Positions 35,401 to 48,084 of a stretch of DNA of 50,157 bases are shown here, one piece after another. The position numbers were made by a program, and so were the translations under genes. The stretch covers positions 1-50,157 of the forward strand of contig ADNK01000865.1 of NCBI GenBank assembly GCA_000320545.1, given 5' to 3'. Origin of the DNA: Bigelowiella natans CCMP2755 (taxonomy: Eukaryota; Cercozoa; Chlorarachniophyceae). Position 1 is the first letter of the stretch. Each line of letters starts with the position of its first letter. The notes below the pieces were generated by a model, which ran no database searches, was not told the origin of the DNA, and saw nothing but the letters and a program-made list of their open reading frames with translations.

Positions 35401-36460
35401 TAAAACGGTAAATAGAATAGGTGTGTTTTATGAATGCGACGAGCTATTCTAGTTTACGGTACCGTAATCATAATCCTCTTCTCGTTCGTCGCCTTTTCAA
35501 TATCAAAGTTTTGCAACGCATTCTCCCAATGGGCATCGTCGACATCTTCTTTCGCATAATCTTGCCGCAACTTTATCGTGGCTGTGACGTTTTCAATGTC
35601 AACACCTTGCATTGCTTCTTCGAGATCAGACTCATCGTCCATAAAATCACCAGAATATTTCGAAATTGAACTGCTGCCAACTTTTTTCATTTCGCTTTTC
35701 TTCCTTGCTGAAGTTGTGGATATACCATCAATATTCTTCAGACTGTCAGAATTTTCATTCCTGTGATAGATGAAACAAAAAATGTGACTATCGCGACATT
35801 TCTCGTCAGCTCTTGTACCAACCATGTGGTCCAAAACATTACAAATATACCTATATTTTGTCGAGGGGTAGCTCTTGTAACTACTCGCAATGGAGGAAGA
35901 TTGCTCTACAAGCTTCCTTTTCGCAGGTTTGACATTAGTATCCCTTTTACTAAAATGCATAAGGTCGTGTATTGTGCAACGTAAGTCATCAGTGAGAATA
36001 TTTTTACATTATGCAGATGTGTTAGTTGACCAATGAACGATACATTATAAAGACTCCAGCAGATCAACACAGAAAGAAAATTAATGCTACACTCTAAGCG
36101 CGAAGTTACTTTAATTGGGTAATCCATGTTTTTGACTTGAGAACAGAGAGAGCCTATAAATCTTTTAATTAATTGTGAACTTGCTCGAGAATCAAACTTA
36201 CTACCTTTCTAATTTCAGCCTTCCCACATTTTCCACGGAACAGTTTCCTTTTCCATACATCTAGGTCAGTAAGTTACTTTAATTTCGAACAAGCAATTTG
36301 ACCTTCCATCCCGATGTTTCCTCGGATTAAGGGACTGTCTTTTCGGCGGAATTAAATAGCCACGGGCCCTGACAAGGTCTCCTTCAAATGATGCTTTCAA
36401 GATCTTCAACTGGTCATTGAGATTATCAGCTGGGGATCCCTTTTGACCAACATGTGCCAT
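32415..36460 (-). CDS. RecQ-family DNA helicase (BLM/Sgs1 type)
   Basis: Exons 36260-36205, 35949-35851, 35760-35463, 35399-32518 and 32457-32415 join in phase to 1125 residues from ATG 36260; including 36460-36278 gives 1186. The large exon carries the helicase: [14 protein letters not shown] (Walker A), [18 protein letters not shown] (DEAH plus aromatic-rich loop), [39 protein letters not shown] and [10 protein letters not shown]. An RQC region follows with a zinc cluster ([13 protein letters not shown]), and an HRDC domain near [16 protein letters not shown]. The C-terminus is acidic ([12 protein letters not shown]). The N-terminal third is charged and disordered, as in BLM/Sgs1, which bind topoisomerase III there. 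It unwinds recombination intermediates and stalled forks in the nucleus. Intron 35400-35462 is only 63 bases. Confidence 0.93.
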
Positions 36461-37522
36461 CTCCCGAATGACTCGTGGAAGGGGTTGTTATTCTTATTGT
36501 GCAATGGTCATGGGAGCTTGGCTTGTGTTTTGCGGGAAGGACTTCCGATCCACGTATTGCAAATGTCTTTCATTATTGGACGCCGACAATACATATATCC
36601 TGTCGTAAGGTAGAAATCATGTTGGTTCGCACTTGCAAAATTGATGTCGCCACCTTTCCAGCCTTCCTGCTCCGTCTGCCATCTTCGCACGTTGCAAGTG
36701 TCGTGCAACACTTTGGAAATGTCAGTTCATCATCAAAGTTTCATTCTTTCTTTCTTTTAGGTCCTTCACTCGCTGCGGAAGCTTGAGGAAAAGTTGAAGC
36801 AGTCGAGCCAGTCAGGACTCATCACAGAGCCAACACGTCAATTTTCAGTCCTCGTTGAAGTTTCAGCTCTGCACGCTGCGTTCCGTGCTTTGCAAGTGTC
36901 GTGCAACACTTTGCAAAGGCGATCGATCGTCGAGATGTCATGTGCATGTCCATCATGGTTCCTTTTCTTCCAAGTTTCCAGCTTTCTTCCTTTGCGTTTC
37001 GCACTTTGCAAGTGCGTCCACACGTCCTCTTGTGTGCAACACTTGACATGGAAGTGTGGTCGATCACCAAGTTTGCTTCGAGTTTTTCTTTGCATCTCCT
37101 AGCCCTGCTGGTGCGCCGACGCGGGGCTGCTGCTGGCAATGCGTGCACTCGCGGCACGATCAACACACAGATGCGGCTGTGCCGTTGCAACAGCTGGTGC
37201 AATGATGGGCATGCTGAAAAGCATGTGCGCAAATTCACCTGGAGCCGCAGCAGGTGGAAACATGGATCGCATCAAAAAAAGACCGAGCACAAGACTAGAA
37301 GAGAATGCAACGCGCTAAAGAAAGCGCTCTCATTTTGACCACGATTTTTCTTGACGATGATGACTGGGCTGTCAATTCAGCCTCACCATGAGAATTGGCT
37401 TAGCAATGCAAGCGATTCATTTTTACGATTCAGGCTCATTTTGCAATTCTCTAGGCTATCCTTGAAGTCTTACAGATTTGTTGGTGACTCTCTATGAGAC
37501 TACTAACAGATGCGTGTCTGAC
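36461..37522. promoter_or_regulatory. RecQ upstream region with inverted TTGCAAGTGT repeats
   Basis: This region lies between the RecQ start and the stop of the next minus gene, so it should hold the RecQ promoter. It holds diverged copies of an inverted element: TTGCAAGTGT-CGTGCA-ACACTTTG at 36692-36715, the fuller form ending TTTGCAA at 36890-36916, and a split form with arms at 37005-37015 and 37034-37045. Similar flanks (TTCCAGC..TTCC, GTTTCAGC) recur, suggesting a tandem duplication with a unit of roughly 150-200 bases. The open frames crossing it are overlapping on both strands and have no support as genes. Confidence 0.55.
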
Positions 37523-38793
37523 TCAGTAATAATAGTGATTCACGTGTGAAATAGACTCGGGGGGCCTTTTGATTGCAGACTCCAGTCCAGAGTCTCTCCG
37601 TGTCCTCGCTGCAACCTTACGTGAGCATATATAAGTGATCTACAGGGAGATGAGGAGATTTACCATTAGGTGCTATAGTATGTAAATTACCTTTTTAAAG
37701 ACAGGACCACTCTTGTCTTCATCGCATTGGAGGCAATCATTTAGAGACCCATCCGGTTTGTTGTAGGGAGCATTTACGTTACGCAAGCATGTTCCCTGTT
37801 CACCAAAAATGGATGACGTTTGATTCTAGAGAAGGAGCGAAGACGCTCTTGAACATGTTCGAATGAATTACCAAGCATTCTTTGCGCGTATTTCTTGTAT
37901 TGTAGAACCTAGGTAGAACATTAAAGCCATGTGATTTCTTTCCTTCTTCAACAAAGTAATATTAGAAGACCAGATCTTAGCGCAAGGTTCTGTCAACCCC
38001 AAATTTGACAGGCATTTCATTGCCCACTTCTGGCTCACGAAACCTTTGAACCCACATTTCCTGACCGGAGACGTCATATCCTTGAGGGGGAAACGAAAAA
38101 TTCCATGATCTAGAGTCAATTGACAAATGAAAAGATGAAGGAAAGATGGTAGATAGGTGAAAGAAAGATGGAAAGAAGGCAAATCATCTTTTGGATTCTC
38201 TACCTTATATTGCATGTATGCTGACAAATCTTGTAGTGTTGAGCAAAGGCCTGAGGATCCAATGAATGAAACTATCTTATCCAAAGTACAGTATTCCATC
38301 TTAGTATTTGTAAGTACCACAAGGTCCTGTATGAGTAAGGTATATCCTTCCTGGGGCTTTTGAGGCGGCTTCATCTAAAGCTATTATCAAATTCCATTGT
38401 TAGATTTCAATTGTTGTTGATTTTGATGCCTATACCTTTAGACGAAGGATAGGTGTTGAGTTCGTACTTGAGCCGATCAGAATCGAGATATTTCACTCCA
38501 CAAACACCAACTCTTGAGGTGTTAATCTTTAATCGGTATGGGTCTTTCTCCGGAACAGGGAAGGGGTTTTCCAGGAGCTTCGATTTAAACGCCGATATAA
38601 CGGTGGTATTATAGTGTGGAGGAGTCCAGCAAGAGTCATCCTTTATTAGGGAGGATACTGAAGAGGATGAAGGCTTGACGCCTGGGATGACGGTAAAAAT
38701 TAGGAATGACGAATGGTGTAGTTTAGAATGGTGACTACTTCCAGAATCGCCGGATATGAGCATGAGAGCTGAAGCTATTACAAAGAGGAAAGC
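37523..38793 (-). CDS. Cysteine-rich secreted protein
   Basis: Seven exons (38793-38436, 38374-38318, 38251-38205, 38080-37971, 37908-37872, 37825-37691, 37615-37523) join in phase to about 279 residues; a short first exon carrying the ATG lies upstream and may end near 38911. The N-terminus is a signal-type helix (AFLFVIASALMLISG). Cysteine marks are HTGPCGLCST followed by LQDLSAYMQYK, VRKCGFKG, WAMKCLSNLGLTEPCAKIW, NTRNTRKECL, GTCLRNVNAPYNKPDG and LNDCLQCDEDKSGP. The paired spacing (GPCGxCS, CxxLGxTxPCxxxW, NTRxxC, LxxCLxCDExxSGP) defines a coherent cysteine-rich family that I recall in algal and oomycete secretomes; I know no function. The C-terminal exon (ARTRRDSGLESAIKRPPE) fits the same family ending. 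All introns are short and free of long microsatellites. Confidence 0.8.
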
Positions 38794-39364
38794 CTAAACC
38801 AAACATTGTCGTGAAAATTAGGCTTCTTCTCCCACAGTCCTCCAATGTTGTCCACTGCAACCAACCCCTTGCTTATTCTTAGTATCGACATAAACCTTGG
38901 AACCCCCATTCCTGGAAGGTGCAAGCATGTTTGGGATCTAACGTTCCACAGCTTTTAAAGTGTTATTTCCCCCTAAAAACATCTAAGAAACTCTGCCAGC
39001 CCACACGACCATGACATGACGTTCCTCGAATCAATTTAAGTAGTTTACATCTACTGTCGCAGAGCATGAACCACCAGTATTCCAATAGGAAGGACATCGG
39101 TTCCAACATAAAATCTCCATGAACAAGTCTAAAAAAAAAGGATATTTTAGGTATGAAGATTGAAGGTTTGTGGATCGGAACCCTTAGCCCATGTGTAGTA
39201 CTATAGAAGAATATCGATCAATATTATACCTAAAAGATACTAAAAAATTAAACCAAATTCACCGAGCAAGTAGCCCTTCGGAAGGCTTCGCTTCTCTCCT
39301 TGCCTCTTGGTGATCATCCTGTACACAGATCGTCCAGAGGGGTTAGACATAAGCGCCCGGAAGG
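38794..39364. promoter_or_regulatory. Shared upstream region of secreted protein and USP32-like genes
   Basis: The region lies between two divergent genes. It likely includes the missing first exon of the minus gene (an ATG-GGG followed by GTTCCAAG is a candidate near 38911). No other coding exon, TATA box or repeat was recognised. Confidence 0.35.
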
Positions 39365-40882
39365 ATGGGAAATTCGGGGTCTAAGGCAGGGCTATCGTAT
39401 GAGGAGGTTTGCCATCCAAACTCTACCTGCAAAATACACCATCATTTGAAGTTGAAATACAATACTCGAACATATATCGTCATCGGATCGAAACAGATGG
39501 CCTGGTTACGTCCCTACTCTTATCACCCTTTTATGGAATATATTCACTTCGTTCTAGACTTTTCTAAACACTACTTTTTCTTCTTATTCATCATTGCTGT
39601 CTTCTCCTACGTTCCGATGTGCCGTCCTCACTTTATCGGTGCTGTTTCCTTTGGTCGAACTTCCCAGGCGAAGTCGCGCTTTAATCCCAGGGAGTGGGCG
39701 CATCTCCTCCGGGTCTACAACCAGATTGCGGATGTAAGAGGAGGTAGGCAAAACATGAAGCATCATATTACTAATTATGCTGTTGGCTAAGAAGTTCCAA
39801 TGTGCTATGTAGGCTCAGCAGCAAGCCCTCGTCTATCCCTGCGAGCATTTCGAGAAGAGGTTTTAGTCTAATTATTCCAGCGAAACTATAGGACCAAAAT
39901 TGAGAAAGCTTCTTCCTCATCTTTTGAAACCCTCTTCCTATAGGCCGCTAACTGTGCTAAATGTTGTTTCAGGTCGTTGGACCTTATTTCATTCCGAGCA
40001 TCATTCTTTTCAGGTCATCAATCAATTATAGTCAGCATTGTGTAAGAGAGACGCGGTCCACCGTATCTAATTTTTTACTTTAATGAAACAACACTTCAGG
40101 ATGTTCAAGGCTATGGGAGGTACCATGATACAATATGTCCAGAAAAGGAGAGAGGGGGGAGGCAAGGATACATTTACTTGTGATTTTTTGATGAAGTGTT
40201 AGAGGTTCAGCACCAAACGTAAGCATGCCTATATTCAGGTGAAAAAGAGGGGCACAAGTTGATTATCGATCAAAAGGTATGTAAGAAATAGTAGCGGAAT
40301 GAGAAAAGACTATCCTGCGCGCAGTGGTGACAGATATATAGATACTCTTATTATAAGTTGTAGTAGTAGCAGTATAGTAGATAGCACGGATAACATTTAA
40401 GTATTTAGTTTTCGTCCATGTTGTTGTCATCTTCATTGTGGTTTTTAGAACTATATGGCGGGCATTGCGCTTCTGATGAAAGGCTCATACGAGGAAAAAC
40501 TAGCGTAAGACTGGCAATAACTCCACCATAAATCAGAAACAATTATACGACGTATTTTGGTAATATGAATACCGTGCTCCATATCCACCATCAGGTTTGT
40601 GTTCTCGATGTACGATGAAACTGCGGCGGGGGTATGCTACTTAACCACTCACGTTAATGTCACCACACCAACGGCACGGAAAAAATGAGGATCAGACTTG
40701 TTCACACACATGAAATCCTACGATATCGATGTGATATAATATACATATACACAATATTTGAAGGTGCTGTCTCACGACGATGTGCTGAAAATGCTGAGAA
40801 TTCTACAGACGTCCTCCCTTCGGACTGTTCTTCAGAGATCGGTTTGAATCATTCATAATTTCAAACACATTGGAAATACGAC

Positions 40883-40917
<35 letters not shown>

Positions 40918-41031
40918 TATCTTTGTACGTACTAATATACTTAATTTCTATTGTATTAGGGTTCTCGAATAAATCTAGCCAATGCGTTACTTAGAAGGGC
41001 GTCAGGCGCATCAGGTCGCTACTATATGTTG

Positions 41032-41068
<37 letters not shown>

Positions 41069-41581
41069 CATTTGTTTGTGTTTTTAGTCGTAAATATTGA
41101 TGTGGTCGTTACTACTATTATTACCACTACTACTGCTACTAATTTGTAGGGATGACACTGCAAGATTTCACTCGAATGAACTCTCATAAACAACTTCCTG
41201 GTAATCTATTGAAAATGATATCCTTTCGATATTCTAAAACGGACATAACCCCTTTATCCTGCCGCTTTCTTCTTCTCGTGGATGTTCCTTCATCTCTCTT
41301 ATTCATGTTGTTCTGAATAATAAACGGCTATTATGTTTGTGCTCTGTTGTGCGATGTTTGCCTCGAAGCTTTGTCGCGTTGGATAGTGGACCTTGCGCTC
41401 CCTTCACACGAATGTAAATGCCCTCTAAAGGCAGCTAGAGGGAAAGGTATTATGAACTGTCGGCGATCATTTCTTATCTCGTGTTCTTCGTCATCATTGC
41501 CGTTCTGTTTTCCTTTGATATGAGGAGAAATACTGAGTATGGATTGGTATTGCGCATAGCTTCCTTCTCATTCGGTGTGTT

Positions 41582-41624
<43 letters not shown>

Positions 41625-41833
41625 TCGGTGACCTTTCCAACCCTCTCCAGGTGCTGCTTTCGGCCAGATAATAGACAAGAAAAGTCTCATCCGTGCGCTG
41701 CTGAGCAACGGGAACAACGCACAAAGTAGAAGCGATAGAAAGATCAACTACTATGATGATGACGACCCCATCTATACAGGAGACCCAGTAAGTCAGTAGT
41801 CAAAGAGAACGATCATATCAATCGACAACTTGC

Positions 41834-41878
<45 letters not shown>

Positions 41879-41955
41879 AGCTAAAACATAATCAGCTGAG
41901 TAGCGAAGAGATACGATACATACCTGTCCATTTTCCCGCTCCCCTTCTCTCCTCG

Positions 41956-41996
<41 letters not shown>

Positions 41997-42360
41997 TAAT
42001 CACGATTCCCTGAATTTTTATTCTCTTTCCGTCCCTTACTGCTTCCCCATCCTATTATTATTTTCCTAATTCGTGCACCTCTCCTTCTCCTATACTTCTA
42101 GTTCCTGTGGAGGAAACGAAGGGCTATGGTTTCGCCGGTCGAAAAACGACACACATATCCTCCTCCCCCCCTCTCTCCCGCTCTCGTATACATATACATA
42201 TTTTAAATAGAACATATATAGCCACCGGCAACGGTTGCTTATAAACCGACCTCTTCATGACTGATGTTGCTGGTTGAATATATTGTCTTTTTAACAATCT
42301 AGGACACCTCTGGATCATCGATATTCGGGGAGAGAGAACTGAGTGCGTTGGAGAGGGAGG

Positions 42361-42399
<39 letters not shown>

Positions 42400-43096
42400 T
42401 CAACTGTGTGTGTTATTGTTACTCATGGTTACACTATCATCATCATCATCATCATCTTGATCATAAATTATTCAACAGTACTTCTCAATGCAATCATTAA
42501 GCTGCGGGTCCACTACTGCTACTACTACTACTACTACTACAACAACAAACGGCAGCAGCAGCAGCAGCAGCAGCACAACTCTCGAGTACTCAGTGATTGC
42601 AGAAGCCATATTCCCTCAGGTCTTCCGATCCATCCACCTCCTTTCGTGATTATTAATCTGTGTGTGATAATGATGATGATGATGATGATGATGATGATGG
42701 TACACGTCGCATAATCCAAGCAAGAATGACCATCATGTATGAAAGAGGCAAAGTTTACTCACTCTCATTTTGTTGGGTTCTGGGCATTAGTGGCAGCAGT
42801 AGTAGAAATAGCAGTACTTCTAGTAGTAAGTAGCATGGATAATCACATCACCGCTGTATTTTCTTATCATCATCAGATTATTCCAAAGTCGTTGAGAGAT
42901 CCACTCCTGGCCGGGTTCGCTTCCCTTTCGTCACATCGACGGCGAAGAAGACAGCATGCTGCTGCGAACTATGAGAAGGAGGAGGCAGAAGAGGAAGATG
43001 GAGAGGACATAGACGATAAAGTACCACTTGCATGTTTCTAAACAATTTTTGTGCCCCACAGAACCCCCTCCCCCCTCGCTTCTCTCTGAAAGTGTG

Positions 43097-43133
<37 letters not shown>

Positions 43134-43646
43134 ATATATTTTACACGTATTCATATGCACAAGTTTGAAGTTCATTTGCGTTGGATTCTCCTCTTCTTCA
43201 TCATCATCTTCTTCTTCTTCTTCGACTTGATACAGAGAGTGAGTCTTGAGGCGTTTGTGCAAGGAGTTCGGTTATGTACAAGGGAGGGGAATCTTGGTAT
43301 TTTAGTACAGTAGTAGCAGTAGTAGTAGTAGTAGTAGTAGTAGCAGCAGAAGTAATAGTAGAAGGAGCTCTCACTTGCTGCAACCGATCTCATCCTTCAA
43401 GCTAATAAAGTTTTCCTTTCCACCCCCCTTTTTTGCGACAGGACGGGTACGCTTTTTCGTAGCAATGGCTGCGGACATTGCCAAGCGCAGCTCCCAAGAC
43501 AACAAGAAAAGAAGTGGTATGAAAAAGAGCCGGGGAGAGCCATCATCATCATCATCATCATCATCAACATCAACAACAACACAGAGTGGCAGCCCTCTCC
43601 AGGACAATGTCCAGAGGAGCAGCAAAAACGCTAAGGATATCGACAA

Positions 43647-43680
<34 letters not shown>

Positions 43681-43932
43681 TGTTCAAACAACAACAAGAA
43701 GAAGAAGAAGAAGAAGAAGCTTCAGCAGCAACAGAAGCAGTCAGAAGGACAGCGAGTCCTACTACTACAACAAAAACAACAATTACGGGAAATGGCAAGC
43801 GCACAGGATCTTCTTAAGGCGTACTCCTATATGCTAGCGGCAAAGCAAAGGTGGTGCTTGATGATGGGAAAGAACAACACACGGTTTAGCGAATCTGCAT
43901 TGTGACGACTAATTATTCCATTCGATACCGAT

Positions 43933-43975
<43 letters not shown>

Positions 43976-46068
43976 CGTGTGCGTGCTTTTGTAAGCTGAC
44001 CTTTCACAGAACTAAGTCCAAATTTTTACTACTACTGCCGCTCCTGCTGCTGTTCGTTGTTGCTGTTGCTGCATATGTGTGTACTTCTTCAACGACAGAT
44101 GCACAACGGGGACTGCCTCTTCTCCCACCGAAGTAATACTGGTAATGATAGTAGCATAAATCAACATTTGAGGTCGTCTGTCTCCCCCCCCATAACTCAG
44201 GAAAAGCAAATGGAAGACTATCTGAAACCGGAGTTGAAAGAAACGATTCTCGCACTATGGGATGGCCTCAACGATGATGGTCATCATCATGAAAGAGAGA
44301 AGAAGTGCAGTAGACAGAAAGAACTGGGAGGTACAAATATTGCCTGTAGGACAACTTTATAGCTTGTGTGTAGGCGAGGGACGTTTTAACCGCTTCTTCC
44401 CCTCTTTCTCCCCCCCCCCCCTCCTTTCCCTTGTATTCTTATTCATTCTGGCGAATGGGTATGAGCACAGACGACGACGATATTGACAGGCTGGCGTTGC
44501 TGCTGCAAGAAGGATTTGATTGGTTTTTCGGTAATTATAATACCTAAAAAGTGGAAATATGAGAGGGAGAGCAGCAGCAGTAGCCGTAGCAGCAGCAGGA
44601 TGAGGAGGAGGAGGAGGAGGAGGAGGAGGAGATGGGGCAAAGAAGATGATCGTAGTCGTGAAAAGGGAGGGCTGGATAGAGAGTCTGTATAAATCTGTTG
44701 TTGCAATGATGGGGGGCGAGAAGTCTAACTTCGAGTAGTAGTACCCCAAGCTGCACTGTCTTATAGATTATTCAACTACCACAGCCATGCTGCTACCTAT
44801 TGCCAACTACCGCATATTACCAGCGATTCTTAATGTTGACACATGATGCTCTATTACAATCCCCATAAATGATGATGACGATGATGATGATGATGATAAT
44901 GGTGATGGTGATAGGGGAGATAGTCGATGAAACACCATGCATGCATCGAAACTCGCTAGAAGCCAACGGCTACTAACCACTACTTTGATAACAACAGGCG
45001 AGTTTGAGCGCTTTGCCGCTGTAGACCTGGTGATGCAGTACTAATTGAATCATACGAATTACAATAATTATCAACAACAATAATAATAATAATAATAATA
45101 ATAATACATGGTGCTGCGAACAACAACACTTTCTACTGCGACAGTATTATTGGGATGAGTAGGAGGAGGAAGAGGGGAGCTAGAAGGAGGAATCGGGCGA
45201 TGATGCTTCCTGTTTTTAAAAGTGTGTCTAATGATGCATGCATCATTAGGGTGTAAAACCTAAGGACGCTCTGGCAGAAAGAAGGGTGATTCTGAGGATT
45301 CTATCACCTCCAGCAGCATCACAAGTCACAATCGCCAGCGACAGCAACAGGGGTGAGTAGTGCAATGGTTCCTTATGTTCGTTCCGAATCATCAATATCG
45401 TGATCCTTTTTAGAGACGAAGAAGAACAATGATGGGGGGGGTGATGGTGGTAACGGCGATGATATTACAAAAGGGCTTCTATCCATCGGTCAAACGGTAC
45501 GTTTAGTTGCGACTGTAGAAAATAAGGATTGAGAAGAAGAAGAAGAAAAAGAAGAAGGATTAATAGAGAGCAGTGAGTGCTGCTCTTTCTTGATCTAATT
45601 GGAAAAGCGTGTGACAAAGAGATTATCTAGGACTGAGATATGACTTGTTGTTGGCTTCTTCTGCGTCGTCTTCGTCACATTTTCTCTCTTTCCTCCCCTT
45701 CCTCCTCCTGCTCCTCCTCCTGCTCCCCCCTCCTCCCTCCTTAAGGTTTATGTTGTGTCGGCGGCTTGGGCAAGGAAATGGGCCCGATTCATAGGCATAA
45801 ACTATTTGAAAATCCATGCTCCGATGATGGGGAGGAGGAGGAGTATGATGACGACGACGAATGCTATTTCGAGGAGGAGGACAGCACCAGCACCAACAAC
45901 ACCACCACCAACAACAGCCTCATCATCCTCCAAGGATATAGATGAGCTTACTCAGAAGGAAGAAGAGGATGAAAGGAAGAGTAGTAAAGGTGTGATGGCT
46001 ACAGTCTTTTCAGAAAATGAAGATGAATTCGAACAATCCAAATATTCTCTCAAAATAAACATATACTG

Positions 46069-46113
<45 letters not shown>

Positions 46114-46186
46114 TGTTCGTATGTATATGTTTGTACTTGTATACATGCAATAAACAATATCATAAATACAGCGAGTGCATCATCAT

Positions 46187-46218
<32 letters not shown>

Positions 46219-46731
46219 GGAGGAGGAGTAGGCAGCACCCCAGGACGCATTCAGAACATCGACATATTAGAAGAATCAACCGATTCTATCACGGTACGTA
46301 TACGTACTACTACTACTACTACTACTGGTAATCTCACCCGCTTATTGATGTAACCGTCCCCGCCATCATTAGGCGTTACGAAGCGGGCTTGTGGAGAAGA
46401 AGCACTACATCGTTGTCACGCAAAAGGTATCGACAGAACACCATTACTAATCACAACAGAACGACGCCTGGTGATGATCATTAAGAAGCTTAGAGCGTGC
46501 ATTTATTGAGGGATGTCTGTTATTATTACATTACTACTTCCGTGAGCCATCTTCCTCTCATTAATATCGCCATCCCTGCTTTATTATTCTCTCCTTGTGA
46601 TTGTCTTGTCAGATTTGGACGATATTATCCAATTGGTACGGGGGCGGGCCGATGATTCCACGCCTCGTAATAAGCAATTATGAAGAGATTCTCTTGTATC
46701 TACGCTACTACGCTGCTGCTGGAAGAAGAGA

Positions 46732-46779
<48 letters not shown>

Positions 46780-47457
46780 CATATAGAGCATTTTGAGAGG
46801 GGAAAGGGGTGGTGGAGAGGGGGAGGAATGTTGCTTATTTAAGGGATACTGTCAGCCTGTCTTGCGACCTACGTCGGATTTGCTCTTTACATCATCATCA
46901 CCATCATCATTGCATGATCATCAAGGTTGTCCCCAAGCGAAAAAGAGGTCATCATTCATCATCCTCCTCACTCCTTGAGGGGGGACACAATAGCGACCAA
47001 ACGCTGTCGTCGTCGTCAAGATCGGGAGGTGCTGGTGGTGGAGGAGGAGGAGGGGGGGGGGGAATTCAGCAAGGAGGTAGTGCGACATTCAATGATGATG
47101 ATGGTGAGGAGGAGGAAAAGGAGGAGGATGGTAGTCGGTGCGTTTCACCGAAAATCATCGGAAAATGCTTAACAAAGGATATGCGTTTGCTTTTCCTCTT
47201 TCCCACTTCATTCTAGATGTATTTGTTTTCTTCATGCTGAAGCGCTCTGGTTGAGCTATTGCGTGCTGCTACCGCTACTGATGGTGATAATAATGCTCTT
47301 AGCCCTAGTCGCAGCTGAGGTGGAGCTGTACCCATGGCGACTGTTGTGCCGCACAGTTGACAACTCACAAAATGTCTTCATTACCATCTCAAGGTAGATC
47401 GAGATCGTTCGTAGTTAATTAATAGCAGGGTTAATGCTAGTCATAATAGCGTATTAC

Positions 47458-47493
<36 letters not shown>

Positions 47494-48048
47494 AGGAAGT
47501 ACACGATAATTCCATATGATGCTTCTTCCCAGCTCTCTGCTACCGACTGATGTGAATATTTATGGCTGATTTACACTACAGAACCGTCTGATCTTATCAT
47601 TATTGCATTATTGCTAATGTTATCTATGTTACTAATATTCTTGTAAACCCATGCGATGTGACAGGTCGGCAAGTTTGCAATCCCTCAAAACACAAGTGAG
47701 CAGTCAATCGTAGTGAGATATTATTAAGATGATTTCCCTCCTATTTTTCTCCTGCCAATGATGCCGCTGCCAGGAGTGCATTTCTTCTTCTCACATAAAG
47801 CAATCTACGTTTCTTCCCACATGACTCAATATTTAGGTGTGCGAGTACTTGGACTTACAGACGCACAGGGTAAGGGGGGTAGCAAAAGCAGCAAATATGC
47901 TATTGTCATTGATCGCGAATTCTCCTTTAAAAGCAGCAGAAGCCTTATTTTTACATCCATACGACTTATTCTGATGGTGTTTAGCATGCCTCCTAACCCA
48001 CCCTCTGATCATCTGTGAATTATTACATCTGTTGTGTTGTCGTATAGC

Positions 48049-48084
<36 letters not shown>

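Noticed and set aside
36475-37338. Overlapping plus- and minus-strand open frames of up to about 145 residues
   Set aside because: All frames are open because the region is GC-richer. None has family marks or splice logic, and it contains the inverted promoter-like repeats.
39584-39790. Long N-terminal frame continuing from the USP32 start into a hydrophobic stretch
   Set aside because: The stretch is intron sequence; splicing 39406 to 39668 restores the conserved region (LSYEEAKSRFNPREW).
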